A stretch of 64,000 nt of DNA from Halosimplex pelagicum. GTDB lineage: Archaea; Halobacteriota; Halobacteria; Halobacteriales; Haloarculaceae. Positions 53,013-61,374 of the stretch are shown here, piece by piece. The position numbers and the translations under genes were made by a program. The stretch's first letter is position 1. Each line of letters begins with the position of its first letter. Below the pieces are notes generated by a model. The model saw only the letters and a list, made by a program, of their open reading frames with translations. It was not told the origin of the DNA and ran no database searches. The stretch is from positions 248,001-312,000 of the forward strand of contig NZ_CP058909.1 in the NCBI RefSeq assembly GCF_013415905.1, given 5' to 3'.

Positions 53013-53578
53013 CGCTCCGCTCGGTCGTCGTCGAGACCTACCGCGGCGCGCTGCCCGCGCTGCTGGTCAGCGCCCTCGGCGGGCTGCTCGCGGGCGCCAT
53101 CCTCGGCGGGATGGAGGGCGAACTCGCCGCGGTCCCGGGCCTGCTGGTCGTCGTCCCGGCGTTCCTGGCGATCCGCGGGAGCGTCTACGGCTCGCTGGGC
53201 TCGCGGCTGTCCAGCGCCCTCCATCAGGGGCTCGTCGAGCCGCGACTGGCCTACGACGAGCGCCTCGCCAGGGCGGTCGCCGCCGCCCTCCTCAACGGGC
53301 TGGCGGCGAGTCTCGTCGCGGCGACGCTGGCCGTCGGATTGCTCCGCGCGCTCGGGCGACCGGTCGCGCCGTGGCCGACGCTCGCGCTGGTCGCGCTCGC
53401 AGGCGCCGCGATGGCCGGCGTCGCCCTCGTCGGGACCATCCTGGTCGTCGTCTTCGTCGGCTACCGCCGCGGCGCCAACCCCGACGATCTCGTGGGGCCG
53501 GCCGTGACGACCGCCGGCGACGTGTTCGGCATGGCCGCGCTCTTTCTCGCCACCCGGCTCGCCCTCGCCGTGAGTTGA
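53009..53578 (+). CDS. MgtE-like (SLC41) divalent cation transporter, second half
   Basis: 189 residues, again about five helices with the same signature (PAFLAIRGSVYGSLGSRLSS near 43-62; SALHQGL) and late DLVGPAVTTAGDVFGM with the conserved Asp. GTG 53009 overlaps the previous stop (GTGA). The two halves are about as different as SLC41 repeats and probably assemble as a heterodimer with the PhoU/TrkA-C protein as regulator. Repeat element A2 begins 76 bp downstream. Confidence 0.85.
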   Translation: MTLRSVVVETYRGALPALLVSALGGLLAGAILGGMEGELAAVPGLLVVVPAFLAIRGSVYGSLGSRLSSALHQGLVEPRLAYDERLARAVAAALLNGLAASLVAATLAVGLLRALGRPVAPWPTLALVALAGAAMAGVALVGTILVVVFVGYRRGANPDDLVGPAVTTAGDVFGMAALFLATRLALAVS

Positions 53579-53653
53579 GCGGGGAGCAAGCGCGGGTGAA
53601 ACCGCTGTATCTCTCGGAACGACCGCCGACACAGCGACCGCGACCGCCGACTC

Positions 53654-53854
53654 GACCGCGAACAGCGTGAAAGCCCCTCTCCTTTCATTCCCACCCGCGT
53701 CGGCTGATCGGCCGGTCTGTGCGGGCGGGAATGAAAGGGGCCGTCCGCTCCGGGAAGACGGGTGACGCAAGCACCGCAGCCGAGCGAAGCGAGGCGAGGA
53801 GCGCAGCGAACCCCTCGACCGGAGCGGACGGGGGCTTTCACGCTGTTTGCGGTT
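53654..53854. repeat. Structured dispersed repeat, subfamily A, copy 2
   Basis: Occupies the 429-bp gap 53579-54007. Outer arms 53654-53677 and 53831-53854 pair over 24 positions (22 Watson-Crick, two G-U as RNA). P3: 53679-53698 with 53721-53740 (18 of 20 plus one G-U). P4: 53741-53752 with 53820-53831 (12 bp perfect). It lacks the P2 hairpin found in copy 1. The remainder of the gap (53855-54007) is a degenerate TGCGGTTTC-type tract with no gene. Confidence 0.75.
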
Positions 53855-54007
53855 TCTGCAGTCCGTGTGGTTTCTGCGGTCCTCGCGGTTCCTGCGGTCG
53901 CGACGGTCTCGGGGCCAGCGGTGCCGACTGCGGAACGTCCGAGCGACACACATCGCCAGCGGCTCGCACACGAAACCTCGAAGTAGGACGGATGCAAAGC
54001 CCCGCGT

Positions 54008-54229
54008 ATGGTAACTCTCGCAGAGTCGGCGACGCAGCTCGTCGACAGTATCGTCCAGATGCCGGGCGAGTTCGCGGAAGTCGCGGCCCACGACCCGATC
54101 AACTACGTCCTGATCGCCTTCGGCGCCCTGTTCGTCGCCGGTGCCTCGGCGGTGTTCGGCTACCTCTCGCTGGGTGCCGTCCTCTCGCTGTTCACCGCCG
54201 GTAGCTCGCCGCCGCCGGAAGCGCGGTAG
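54008..54229 (+). CDS. Hypothetical small membrane protein
   Basis: 73 residues. Amphipathic N-terminus (MVTLAESATQLVDSIVQM) and one long or two short hydrophobic segments (32-62). Ends PPPEAR. No family recognised. ATG 54008 immediately follows AAAGCCCCGCGT; no clear TATA box is visible. Converges with the LLM reductase gene, 37 bp apart. Confidence 0.5.
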   Translation: MVTLAESATQLVDSIVQMPGEFAEVAAHDPINYVLIAFGALFVAGASAVFGYLSLGAVLSLFTAGSSPPPEAR

Positions 54230-54266
54230 TTCGACGACGCGTCACGACCGCCCGAATTCTCCCCCG

Positions 54267-55229
54267 TCAATCCATCTCGCCGAGCAGCTCGATAGCCCGC
54301 TCGGCGTCGGGGCCGAGCGGCGACGCGGCGACGAAGCTATCGGCGTACTCCAGCACGGCGTCGATGTCGGCCTGAACTTCCGCCGGCGAGCCGGCGATGC
54401 AGAAGGCGTCGAGCATCGCTTCCGTGACTCTCCCGGCCGCTTCGCGGAACTCCCCGGCCGACACCGCGTCGCCCACCTCGCTGGCGGCCTCGCGGTCGAT
54501 GTCGTGCCGTTCCAGTACGGGCGGGGGCGCGCCGCCGGCGACGAACGCGACCGGGAAACGGGCTTCCTCGCGGGCGGCGTCGCCGTCCTCGGCGACGCTG
54601 ACCGAGGCGTAGGCGGCGAAGTCGAAGTCGCCGCGCTCGTCGGGCCGCTCGTCCAGCCCCTCGGCGACCCGGTCGCCCGCCCAGGCGTAGTCGCGGGGGT
54701 GGGCGCCGTTGTAGAGGACGCCGTCGGCGTGTTTGGCGGCCATGCGGGTCATGTGCGGGCCCTGCGCGCCGACGTAGACCGGGATCGGCCCGGCGTCGTA
54801 GTTGAGGCCGGCGTCGTCGGCGGTGAAGGTGCCGTCGTGGTCGACGCGCTCGCCGTCCCACAGGCGCTGGGCGACCTTGAACGTCTCCAGCACCCGCCGC
54901 AGCGGGCTGTCGGGGTCGATGCCGAGGTTGGCGAGCGTCGAGGCGTCGCCGGGACCGACACCGAAGACGCCGCGGCCGCCGCTGTACTCGTCGAGGGTGG
55001 CCATCCGCGAGGCCAGCGTGACGGGATGGGTCTCGTAGGGGTTGGCGACGCCAGGGCCCACGCCGATGTCGCCGGTCTCGCCGGCGATGGCGGTCAGGGC
55101 CGCGAACTGGTCGCGGTTGTTGTAGTGGTGGCTGACGAACGCGGTATCGAAACCGACCGACTCCGCGGTCGCGCCGAGCTGTGCCATCGTCGAGACCGGA
55201 CGCTCCGGCGTGAGTTCTATCGCTCTCAT
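54267..55229 (-). CDS. F420-dependent LLM-family reductase (Mer-like)
   Basis: 320 residues, luciferase-like monooxygenase superfamily: TIM barrel with early ELTPERPVSTMAQLGATAESVGFDTAFVSHHYNNRD, GVGPGVANPYETHPVTLASRMATLDEYSGGRGVFGVGPGD (residues about 60-100) and PVYVGAQGPHMTRMAAKHADG. This pattern fits F420-dependent 5,10-methylenetetrahydromethanopterin reductase-like enzymes; in a non-methanogen the C1 carrier or substrate is uncertain. ATG 55229 overlaps the cofE stop (ATGA), so the flavin-like cofactor enzyme is translated with the gene that finishes F420, supporting F420 use. Confidence 0.88.
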   Translation of the reverse strand: MRAIELTPERPVSTMAQLGATAESVGFDTAFVSHHYNNRDQFAALTAIAGETGDIGVGPGVANPYETHPVTLASRMATLDEYSGGRGVFGVGPGDASTLANLGIDPDSPLRRVLETFKVAQRLWDGERVDHDGTFTADDAGLNYDAGPIPVYVGAQGPHMTRMAAKHADGVLYNGAHPRDYAWAGDRVAEGLDERPDERGDFDFAAYASVSVAEDGDAAREEARFPVAFVAGGAPPPVLERHDIDREAASEVGDAVSAGEFREAAGRVTEAMLDAFCIAGSPAEVQADIDAVLEYADSFVAASPLGPDAERAIELLGEMD

Positions 55230-56002
55230 TCGGAGTTCTCCCGCAGTCGCTGTTTGTCGTACTCCCACTCCCGCAAGGCGTCGCGGACGTAGTCGCCCTC
55301 GGGCGACCGGAAGAGACCGTCGTGGGGCTCGTGGTCGCCGAACTCGAAGCCTCGAACGACGACGACGGGGAGGCCGTCGTCGCCCTCGCCGGTCAGCAGG
55401 TTCGCGGCGGCGGCGAGTTCGTCGACGACGGCCTCGACGGTGACGCCGAGCTCGCGGCCGTCGCGGTCGGACTCGCCGCGCCAGTCGCGGGCCGCGGGCA
55501 CGCCCGCCCAGCCGATCGCGACGCCGCGCTGGCCCTGGCGGAAGGGCCGTCCCGAGGTGTCGGTGACGACCACCGGCGCGTCCAGCGTCTCGCTGATCCG
55601 CTCGGCGCTCGCGGAGGGGTCCTCGGGGAGGAGGAGCAGATCCGATCCGGGGACGTTCGAGCGGTCGATACCGGCGTTGACGGAGATGTGGCCGAACCGG
55701 GTCACGGCGAGCATGAGCGGCTCCTCGGTCAGCAGTTCCGCGCTCTCTTCGAGGACCGCCTGGGCGAAGCGGGGGTCTTTCTCCTCGCCGGCGAGTTCGC
55801 CGATGCGCTCGGCGATGTCTCGGGCCCGTGAGCCGGGGTCGAACTCGGCCAGGTCGGCGCCGCGGTCCTCGGCCTTCGAGACGATGGAGTGGGAGACACA
55901 GACCACGTCGCCCTCCCGGAGGTCGACGCGCTCGGCGACGAGTTCGCCCACGTCGTCGCCGGGGCGCACCTCGGGCAGCCCGTCGACCGCGAACAGTTCC
56001 AT
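55226..56002 (-). CDS. cofE: Coenzyme F420-0:L-glutamate ligase
   Basis: 258 residues, the usual CofE length. Adds L-glutamates to the F420-0 side chain using GTP. Seen: PEVRPGDDVGELV near the start, VVCVSHSIVSKAEDR (near 34-48), RFGHISVNAGIDRSNVPG (near 105-122), and VVTDTSGRPFRQGQRGVAIGWAGVPA (near 145-170). ATG 56002 has a CTTTTGCC box about 22 nt upstream. It overlaps the downstream reductase by 4 nt. Confidence 0.95.
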   Translation of the reverse strand: MELFAVDGLPEVRPGDDVGELVAERVDLREGDVVCVSHSIVSKAEDRGADLAEFDPGSRARDIAERIGELAGEEKDPRFAQAVLEESAELLTEEPLMLAVTRFGHISVNAGIDRSNVPGSDLLLLPEDPSASAERISETLDAPVVVTDTSGRPFRQGQRGVAIGWAGVPAARDWRGESDRDGRELGVTVEAVVDELAAAANLLTGEGDDGLPVVVVRGFEFGDHEPHDGLFRSPEGDYVRDALREWEYDKQRLRENSE

Positions 56003-56116
56003 ACCCGCTCTGGGTGGTGGCCCGGCAAAAGCGCCCCGCTACGAGCAGGCCTCGCCCGGGTCGGTGACGGACGCCGATCCGAAACCCTGGTAGGCCGCCG
56101 CTGCACAGGCCAGCCT

Positions 56117-56932
56117 ATGCCCGACGACCCCGCAGCCGACGCCGCGACGCTGGCCGACACCGCCGTCCGCGCGGTCGAGGCCGGCGGCGACTACCTCCGC
56201 GAGGCCTTCGAGAACGGCACCACGCCCGCCGACTACACCGCCGAGGACGTGACAGCCGAGGCCGACCGCGAGGCCGAGCGGCGCGTCCTCGACGCCATCG
56301 CCGACGAACACCCCGACCACCGAGTCTCCGCCGAGGAATCCGGCGACTACGACGGCGACGGCGAGTACCGCTGGGTGGTCGACGCCCTCGACGGCACGAA
56401 CAACTTCGCCGCCGGCATCCCCACGTTCGGCGTCGCCGCGACGGCCTGCGAGCGGGCCGGTCCGGGCGGCCCCGAGAACGAGCCGGTCGCCACCGCCGTC
56501 CACGTGCCGGTCCTCGACGACACCTACGTCGCCGAGCGCGGCAACGGCGTCCGGTACGACGGCGATCCCGTCGCGGTGACCGACGGGCCGACGCTCCCGG
56601 TCGAGAAGGCGACCGTCGCGATGATAATCGGCCCCGAGGTGGTCTCCGGCGGCGCCGAGCGCCGCGAGTGGGACGCCATCGCCGACGCCGTCGGGGAGGT
56701 CCCCAAACGGGCGATCCAGACGTGGGCGCCGGTGGTCTACTGGGGGTTGCTCGCCCGCGGGAAACTGGAGGGGTTCGTCTGTTACTACCCCGCCGAGCGC
56801 GAGCAGGTCGCCGGATCGCTGCTCGCCCTGGAGGCCGGTGCGGTCGCGCGTGCGGAGGGACCGCTCACCGTGTTCGGCGCTGATCGGGAGATCCGCGACG
56901 CGCTGTTCGACGCCGCGACGAGCGCGCTCTGA
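56117..56932 (+). CDS. suhB: Inositol monophosphatase-family phosphatase
   Basis: 271 residues. Metal-site signatures: EES (ISAEESGDYDG-like, near 75), WVVDALDGTNNF (Asp-x-Leu-Asp-Gly-Thr, near 86-97), and the late ALEAGAVAR. In the usual WDxAAG third-metal motif the Asp position reads Glu (REQVAGSLLALEAGA), a conservative but notable change. WAPVVYWGLLARGKLEGFV precedes it. Acts on inositol phosphate or, in archaea, also fructose-1,6-bisphosphate; which cannot be told. ATG 56117 is fixed by homology. Confidence 0.88.
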   Translation: MPDDPAADAATLADTAVRAVEAGGDYLREAFENGTTPADYTAEDVTAEADREAERRVLDAIADEHPDHRVSAEESGDYDGDGEYRWVVDALDGTNNFAAGIPTFGVAATACERAGPGGPENEPVATAVHVPVLDDTYVAERGNGVRYDGDPVAVTDGPTLPVEKATVAMIIGPEVVSGGAERREWDAIADAVGEVPKRAIQTWAPVVYWGLLARGKLEGFVCYYPAEREQVAGSLLALEAGAVARAEGPLTVFGADREIRDALFDAATSAL

Positions 56933-56962
56933 CGCCACCCTCCGCTCCGGACGGCACCCCGC

Positions 56963-57451
56963 TCAGGCCTCGTGGACGGTCACGTCGATCTCGCCGTCGG
57001 CCGCCTCGACGGTCAGCATCGTCGCCCGGTCCGCCGGCGCGGCGCCCGTCGCGCTCCCCGGATTCAACACGCGAGCGCCGCCGATCTCCTCGTCGAAGAC
57101 CTTGTGCGTGTGGCCGGCGACGCCGACGCGTGGCTCGTCGGCCTCCTCGCGGACGGCGGCCGCGACGCGGTCCGCCCAGCCGCGCTTGGAGCCGGTGCCG
57201 TGGAGGACGACGAAGGTGACGCCGCCGAACTCGACGGTCACCCGCTCGGGCAGGCCGACCCGGGGGTCGGTGTTGCCGGCGACGGCTGTCAGCTCCGGTG
57301 CCAGGTCCCGCACGTCGGCGAGCGTCCCCTCCGAGTCGAAGTCGCCGGCGTGGACGACGTGGTCGGCCGAGCGGATCCGCTCGCGGAACGCCTCGGGGAT
57401 GCGGCTGGCCCGCGAGGGGATGTGCGTGTCGCTGATGACGGCGAGTTCCAT
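56963..57451 (-). CDS. MJ0936-type metallophosphodiesterase
   Basis: 162 residues, calcineurin-like fold: metal motifs ISDTHIPSR (D-x-H), HAGDFDS (GD), VAGNTDPR (GN-x-D), VVLHGTGSKRGW and GHTHKVF (GHTH). Hydrolyses simple phosphodiesters in vitro in its family; the natural substrate is unknown. ATG 57451 starts at the family's MELAVISDTH. Faces the Nudix-eIF2B gene divergently, with 130 bp between. Confidence 0.92.
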   Translation of the reverse strand: MELAVISDTHIPSRASRIPEAFRERIRSADHVVHAGDFDSEGTLADVRDLAPELTAVAGNTDPRVGLPERVTVEFGGVTFVVLHGTGSKRGWADRVAAAVREEADEPRVGVAGHTHKVFDEEIGGARVLNPGSATGAAPADRATMLTVEAADGEIDVTVHEA

Positions 57452-57581
57452 GGGGGCGAGTTCGGCCGGGACGCCCAAGTCGGTTCCCCTCGTGGCGCCG
57501 TCGGTCGCGGCTCCCGGCTCCCGTCTTCCGCGCTCGCGGCGACCCCGCCGCTGATACGACCCGCGGCCCAACGTCCGACCG

Positions 57582-58916
57582 ATGACCGAGGACGACGAAG
57601 CGTCCGTCGAGGGAGGGGCCGACGGACTCGCGGAGACCCGCGTCGTGACGGTCTTCCTCCGCGACGACGGGGACGTGCTCCTCCTCCGTCGGAGCGACGC
57701 GGTCGGCTCGTACAGCGGCCGGTGGGGCGCCGTGGCGGGCCACGCCGAGGGCGACCCCGACGCCGCCGCGCGCGAGGAGATCCGAGAGGAGACCGGGATC
57801 GACCCCGACGCCGAAACCACCCTGGTCCGGCGGGGCGACCCCTTCGAAGTCGTCGACGGCGACCTCGAGACGCGGTGGGTCGTCCACCCCTATCTCTTCG
57901 ACTGCGACACCCGGGCCGTCGAGCCGAACGAGGAGACCAGCGGGTTCGAGTGGGTCCCGCCCACGGCGATCCTCCGGCGGGAGACGGTGCCCGACCTCTG
58001 GCGGTCCTACGACCGGGTGCGGCCGACCGTCGGGACCGTCGCCGCCGACGCCGAACACGGGTCGGCCTGGATCTCGCTGCGCGCGCTGGAGGTCCTCCGC
58101 GACGAGGCCGCGCTGGCGGCCGAACGCCCCGACGACGGCGACCAGTGGTCGGCGCTCGCGACCCTCGCCCGCGACCTGCTCGACGCCCGCCCGTCGATGG
58201 CCGTCGTCGCCAATCGCGTCGACCGAGCGATGGACGCCGCGGCCGAGGCGGCCACACCGGCAGTGCTCGAAGCCGCTGCCCTCGAAGGTATCGAACGAGC
58301 GACGGCTGCAGACGCCGATGCGGCGCGGGTCGCGGCCGATCGACTCCCCGACCGGATCGCCACGCTCTCGCGGTCGGGGACGGTCGCGGCGGCGGTCGAG
58401 CGGGCCGACCCCGACGAGGTGCTGGTCGCCGAGTCCCGGCCCGGTCGGGAAGGCGTCGGGACGGCCGAGCGCTTCGCCGAGGCGACCGACGCGGCGGTGA
58501 CGCTGACGACCGACGCCGCGCTGGCCGACCGGCTGGTCGCGACGGGGGTCGGGGCGGTCGTCGTCGGCGCCGACACGGTGTTGCCGGACGGTCGGGTCCT
58601 CAACAAGGTCGGCACGCGAGCGGCCGCAGCAGCGGCCGCGACCGAGGGGATCGACTGCTACGTCGTCGCCGCGAGCGACAAGATCGCGGCGGCCGCCGGC
58701 GACGACGAAGCGGGCGCACCCGTCGTCGACCGCGAGGAGCGCGACGCCAGAGAGGTGTACGACGGCGACGCCGCCGTCGCGGTCGCGAATCCGACCTTCG
58801 ACGTGACACCTCCCGACCTGATCGACGCGGTCGTCACCGAGCGCGGCGCGCTGGACCCGGACGGGGTCCGCGCCGTGGCCGAGGACCACCGCGCGCTGGC
58901 CGAGTGGGACCGGTGA
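57582..58916 (+). CDS. Nudix hydrolase fused to an eIF2B/ribose-1,5-bisphosphate-isomerase-like domain
   Basis: 444 residues. Nudix domain (15-150): VFLRDDGDVLLLRRSD, then the box GHAEGDPDAAAREEIREETG, which is two residues shorter than the norm and has E in place of the box Arg. The C-terminal part (about 195-444) matches the eIF2B alpha/beta/delta superfamily: GVGTAERFAEA, VVVGADTVLPDGRVLNKVGT (near 325-345, catalytic-type Asp and Asn-Lys), and VVAASDKIAAA. In haloarchaea such fusions have been annotated as eIF2B-like; the domain is closer to ribose-1,5-bisphosphate isomerases, hinting at nucleotide or pentose-phosphate recycling. Phosphorylated-pentose chemistry is inference. Confidence 0.85.
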   Translation: MTEDDEASVEGGADGLAETRVVTVFLRDDGDVLLLRRSDAVGSYSGRWGAVAGHAEGDPDAAAREEIREETGIDPDAETTLVRRGDPFEVVDGDLETRWVVHPYLFDCDTRAVEPNEETSGFEWVPPTAILRRETVPDLWRSYDRVRPTVGTVAADAEHGSAWISLRALEVLRDEAALAAERPDDGDQWSALATLARDLLDARPSMAVVANRVDRAMDAAAEAATPAVLEAAALEGIERATAADADAARVAADRLPDRIATLSRSGTVAAAVERADPDEVLVAESRPGREGVGTAERFAEATDAAVTLTTDAALADRLVATGVGAVVVGADTVLPDGRVLNKVGTRAAAAAAATEGIDCYVVAASDKIAAAAGDDEAGAPVVDREERDAREVYDGDAAVAVANPTFDVTPPDLIDAVVTERGALDPDGVRAVAEDHRALAEWDR

Positions 58917-59000
58917 GGCCGTAGCCGAGCGGGACCGCCCTGCCGGCGGTCGCGCCACAGCGCACAACGGTTTTCACCCCGAGTCGCGTCCGATCGACCA

Positions 59001-59312
59001 GTGACAGCCGACGCCACAGCCGACGGGACCGCCGAGCGGGTCGTCGTCCGGTACGCGCCGGTGACCGACCAGATCACCGAGGAACTGAACACCTCGCGCT
59101 ACGGCGCCTACCTCCGACGGACGGAGGCGGGACCGGTCGCCGCCGGCGACGAGTGGGAGGAGTTCGTCAGCCGGGGTTGCGGCGCCACCGCGGACGTGAC
59201 GCTCGCCGTCGAAGCCGTCGAGGGCGGCGACCGCGTGGGCGAGGCGACCGAGTTCGCGTTCGTCCCGGGAGCGGGCGACGAGGGCGAGTCCGGGGCCGGG
59301 GACGGCGACTGA
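59001..59312 (+). CDS. Hypothetical haloarchaeal protein
   Basis: 103 residues from GTG 59001. Soluble, acidic, with an alpha/beta look: VVVRYAPVTDQITEELNTSRYGAYLRR, WEEFVSRGCGATADVTLAVEAVEG, and an Asp/Gly tail. No family recognised. A CGGTTTTCACC box about 30 nt upstream supports the start. Converges with the MBL gene. Confidence 0.6.
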   Translation: MTADATADGTAERVVVRYAPVTDQITEELNTSRYGAYLRRTEAGPVAAGDEWEEFVSRGCGATADVTLAVEAVEGGDRVGEATEFAFVPGAGDEGESGAGDGD

Positions 59313-59324
59313 TCGAGTCGCCGC

Positions 59325-60071
59325 TCAGCGTTCGTCGAGCGCGACGGGGACGCCGGATTCGGCCACGTCGGCGGCGAACTCGCGGGAGTCGGTTTCGAGG
59401 GTGGAGAAGGTGTTGTAGTGGACCGGGACGACGAGCTCCGGTTCCATCGCGGCGGCGAGCGCGGCGGCCTCGCGGCGGTCCATCGTGAACCGCGGGCCGA
59501 TCGGCGGGCAGAACACCGACACCTCGACGTTCTGGTGGGGACCGAGCGCGTCCGTGTCGCCGGGGTAGAGGACGCGCTTGCCTTCCACGTCGACGACGAA
59601 CCCGCAGCCGAAGCCCTCGGGGTGGAACGGCGTCCCGTCCGGCCTGGTGTGGGGGCCGTTCTCCTCGTTGTACGCCGGGACCGTCCAGATCGGCACGTCG
59701 TCGACGGTCAGCGACTCCGTGTCGCCGACCGTCACCACGTCGTAGGGCAGCGAGGCGAGCGGCGGGAGTTCGCGGTCTTCGACGCCGTCCTCGATGGCCT
59801 CGAACGCGACGATCGTCGTGTCGGGACCGGCCACCCGCTCGACGCCGTCGGGGTCGTAGTGGTGAACGTGGGTGAGACAGACCACGTCGGCGTCTTCGGG
59901 GCGGTAGTCCTGCGCCGGCGGGTGGCCGACCCCCTCGGTGTCCGGCTCCCATTCGCCGGTGAGCACGCCGTACCGGCCGGGATCGGTGTAGACGACGGTG
60001 TCCTCGCCGGCGAACCGCAACGTGGCGTAGCCCAGCCACTCGACGGTGATCCCGTCGTGGCGCACGGTCAT
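59325..60071 (-). CDS. Metallo-beta-lactamase-fold hydrolase (UlaG-like)
   Basis: 248 residues. Motif CLTHVHHYDPDG corresponds to HxHxDH-type metal binding (with HHYD spacing, as in UlaG-like lactonases); VEWLGYATLRFAGEDTVVYTDPGRYG at the start and RVLYPGDTDAL near 170 and VVPVHYNTFST near 215 complete the metal set. Substrate unknown; sugar lactones or phosphodiesters are typical. ATG 60071 has an AT-rich CTTATGTGGG about 20-25 nt upstream. Confidence 0.85.
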   Translation of the reverse strand: MTVRHDGITVEWLGYATLRFAGEDTVVYTDPGRYGVLTGEWEPDTEGVGHPPAQDYRPEDADVVCLTHVHHYDPDGVERVAGPDTTIVAFEAIEDGVEDRELPPLASLPYDVVTVGDTESLTVDDVPIWTVPAYNEENGPHTRPDGTPFHPEGFGCGFVVDVEGKRVLYPGDTDALGPHQNVEVSVFCPPIGPRFTMDRREAAALAAAMEPELVVPVHYNTFSTLETDSREFAADVAESGVPVALDER

Positions 60072-60333
60072 TGGTCCCTCTACGCCACCGAGCCCACATA
60101 AGTCGGGTGCTTGTCGACCGAACGTGTGCGTATACGCTGTCGTGTATTGGATACAGGTCGAATACGTGGACTTTTCAGGGATGGTGGCGAACCGGCTGAC
60201 GGTGGCGATGACGAGCAGTTACCCCCACTGAGCCCCTTGTGACGAGGACTTTCACCGAGCCACCGTCTCACGCCCGCGAGCGGCGGCGCTGTGGCGGATC
60301 GACGATAGTACCCGGAGAAAAGCGACAGCGACC

Positions 60334-60705
60334 TCAGAACGGCGCCGCAGATCCGTCGCCGTCGTCGGTCGCGTCGGCGGACTCCAGCGGACCCTCCCAG
60401 TCGTTCAGCCCGCCGTGGAGGCTCTCGACCGGGCCGTCGACGCCCTCGTAGGAGCCGACGAGGCGGGCCGCCTGGACGCTGGATTTGCCCTTCGGACAGA
60501 CCGTCACGACGCGCTCGGCGCCGTCGAGTTCCTCGACGCGGTCGGTCAGCCGGTTCGCCGGGATGTTCTCGCTGCCGGGGATGTGCCCGCGCTCGAACGA
60601 GCCGGGGTTGCGGATATCGACGATCCGGAGGTCGTCGGTCGCGTCCTCGGTCGACCCGTCGTCCAGTAGCTCCTGCAGTTCCTCGCCGGAGATCTCGCCG
60701 TCCAT
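60334..60705 (-). CDS. Single-domain rhodanese
   Basis: 123 residues. Active-site loop VTVCPKGKSSVQAA (Cys near 78, CPKGKS), helix WEGPLESAD end, and start RIVDIRNPGSFERGHIPGSENIP, the standard rhodanese pattern. Transfers sulfane sulfur or binds persulfide. ATG 60705 is preferred to the longer form starting 30 nt upstream. The gap to the MBL gene (60072-60333) holds no gene; it is slightly AT-rich with no clear signal. Confidence 0.9.
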   Translation of the reverse strand: MDGEISGEELQELLDDGSTEDATDDLRIVDIRNPGSFERGHIPGSENIPANRLTDRVEELDGAERVVTVCPKGKSSVQAARLVGSYEGVDGPVESLHGGLNDWEGPLESADATDDGDGSAAPF

Positions 60706-60774
60706 CGTTGGTCGCGATCGGGAGGCAGACGGCATATGTTCGTCGGAGTCCGCCGAGTGTGCGGCGGTCCCGGG

Positions 60775-61374
60775 CTACAGCAGCCCCTCCTCGCGGGCGA
60801 GCAGTAGCGGCGTCAGCGAGATGCCGTTCGCTGGCCCCTCGCGGTCGCGCAGGCGGTCGATCGCCTCGTCGGCCGGGAACGTCTCCCACTCGACGAACTC
60901 GGCGTCGTCGAGGTCGCGCTCGCCGCGGTCGAGATCGCGAGCGACGAAGACGTGACGGGTGTAGCGCGTCCACGGCGTCGGGACGTAGGCGTCGAGCTTC
61001 CGGAGGTCGCCGGCGACGAAGCCGGTCTCCTCCCGGAGTTCGCGCGCCGCGGCGACCGCGGGGTCCTCTCCGTCCTCGACGCCGCCGCCGGGGAGCCCCA
61101 GCGAGTAGCGGCGCAGGCGCGGGCGGTACTGTTCGACGAGGACGACCTCCCCGTCGTCGGTGAACGCCACGACGACCGCCGCGTCGCCCGGTTCGAGCCA
61201 GTAGTACTCGGCGCGCTCGCCGGTCGGTCGCTCGACCACGTCGTGGCCCGCCTCGAAGAAGTCCGTCTCCCAGGTGACCTCCCGGCCGTGGACGGGCCAC
61301 GCGGGGTCCTCGCGCTCCCAGGGGTGCGTCGCGGAGTCGTCCGCCGGATCGGCGCCCTCCTCGTCCCCGGTCAC
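60775..61374 (-). CDS. Nudix hydrolase, ADP-ribose pyrophosphatase-like (second of tandem pair)
   Basis: 199 residues. Canonical Nudix box GVEDGEDPAVAAARELREETGF (G-x5-E-x7-REUxEExGU). Upstream EYYWLEPGDAAVVVAFTDDGEVVLVEQYRPRLRRYSLGLPGG is the ADP-ribose-pyrophosphatase pattern. GTG 61374 overlaps the preceding gene's stop (GTGA). Probable role: hydrolysis of nucleoside-diphosphate sugars or damaged nucleotides. Third gene of the coupled operon 62326-60775. Confidence 0.88.
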   Translation of the reverse strand: MTGDEEGADPADDSATHPWEREDPAWPVHGREVTWETDFFEAGHDVVERPTGERAEYYWLEPGDAAVVVAFTDDGEVVLVEQYRPRLRRYSLGLPGGGVEDGEDPAVAAARELREETGFVAGDLRKLDAYVPTPWTRYTRHVFVARDLDRGERDLDDAEFVEWETFPADEAIDRLRDREGPANGISLTPLLLAREEGLL

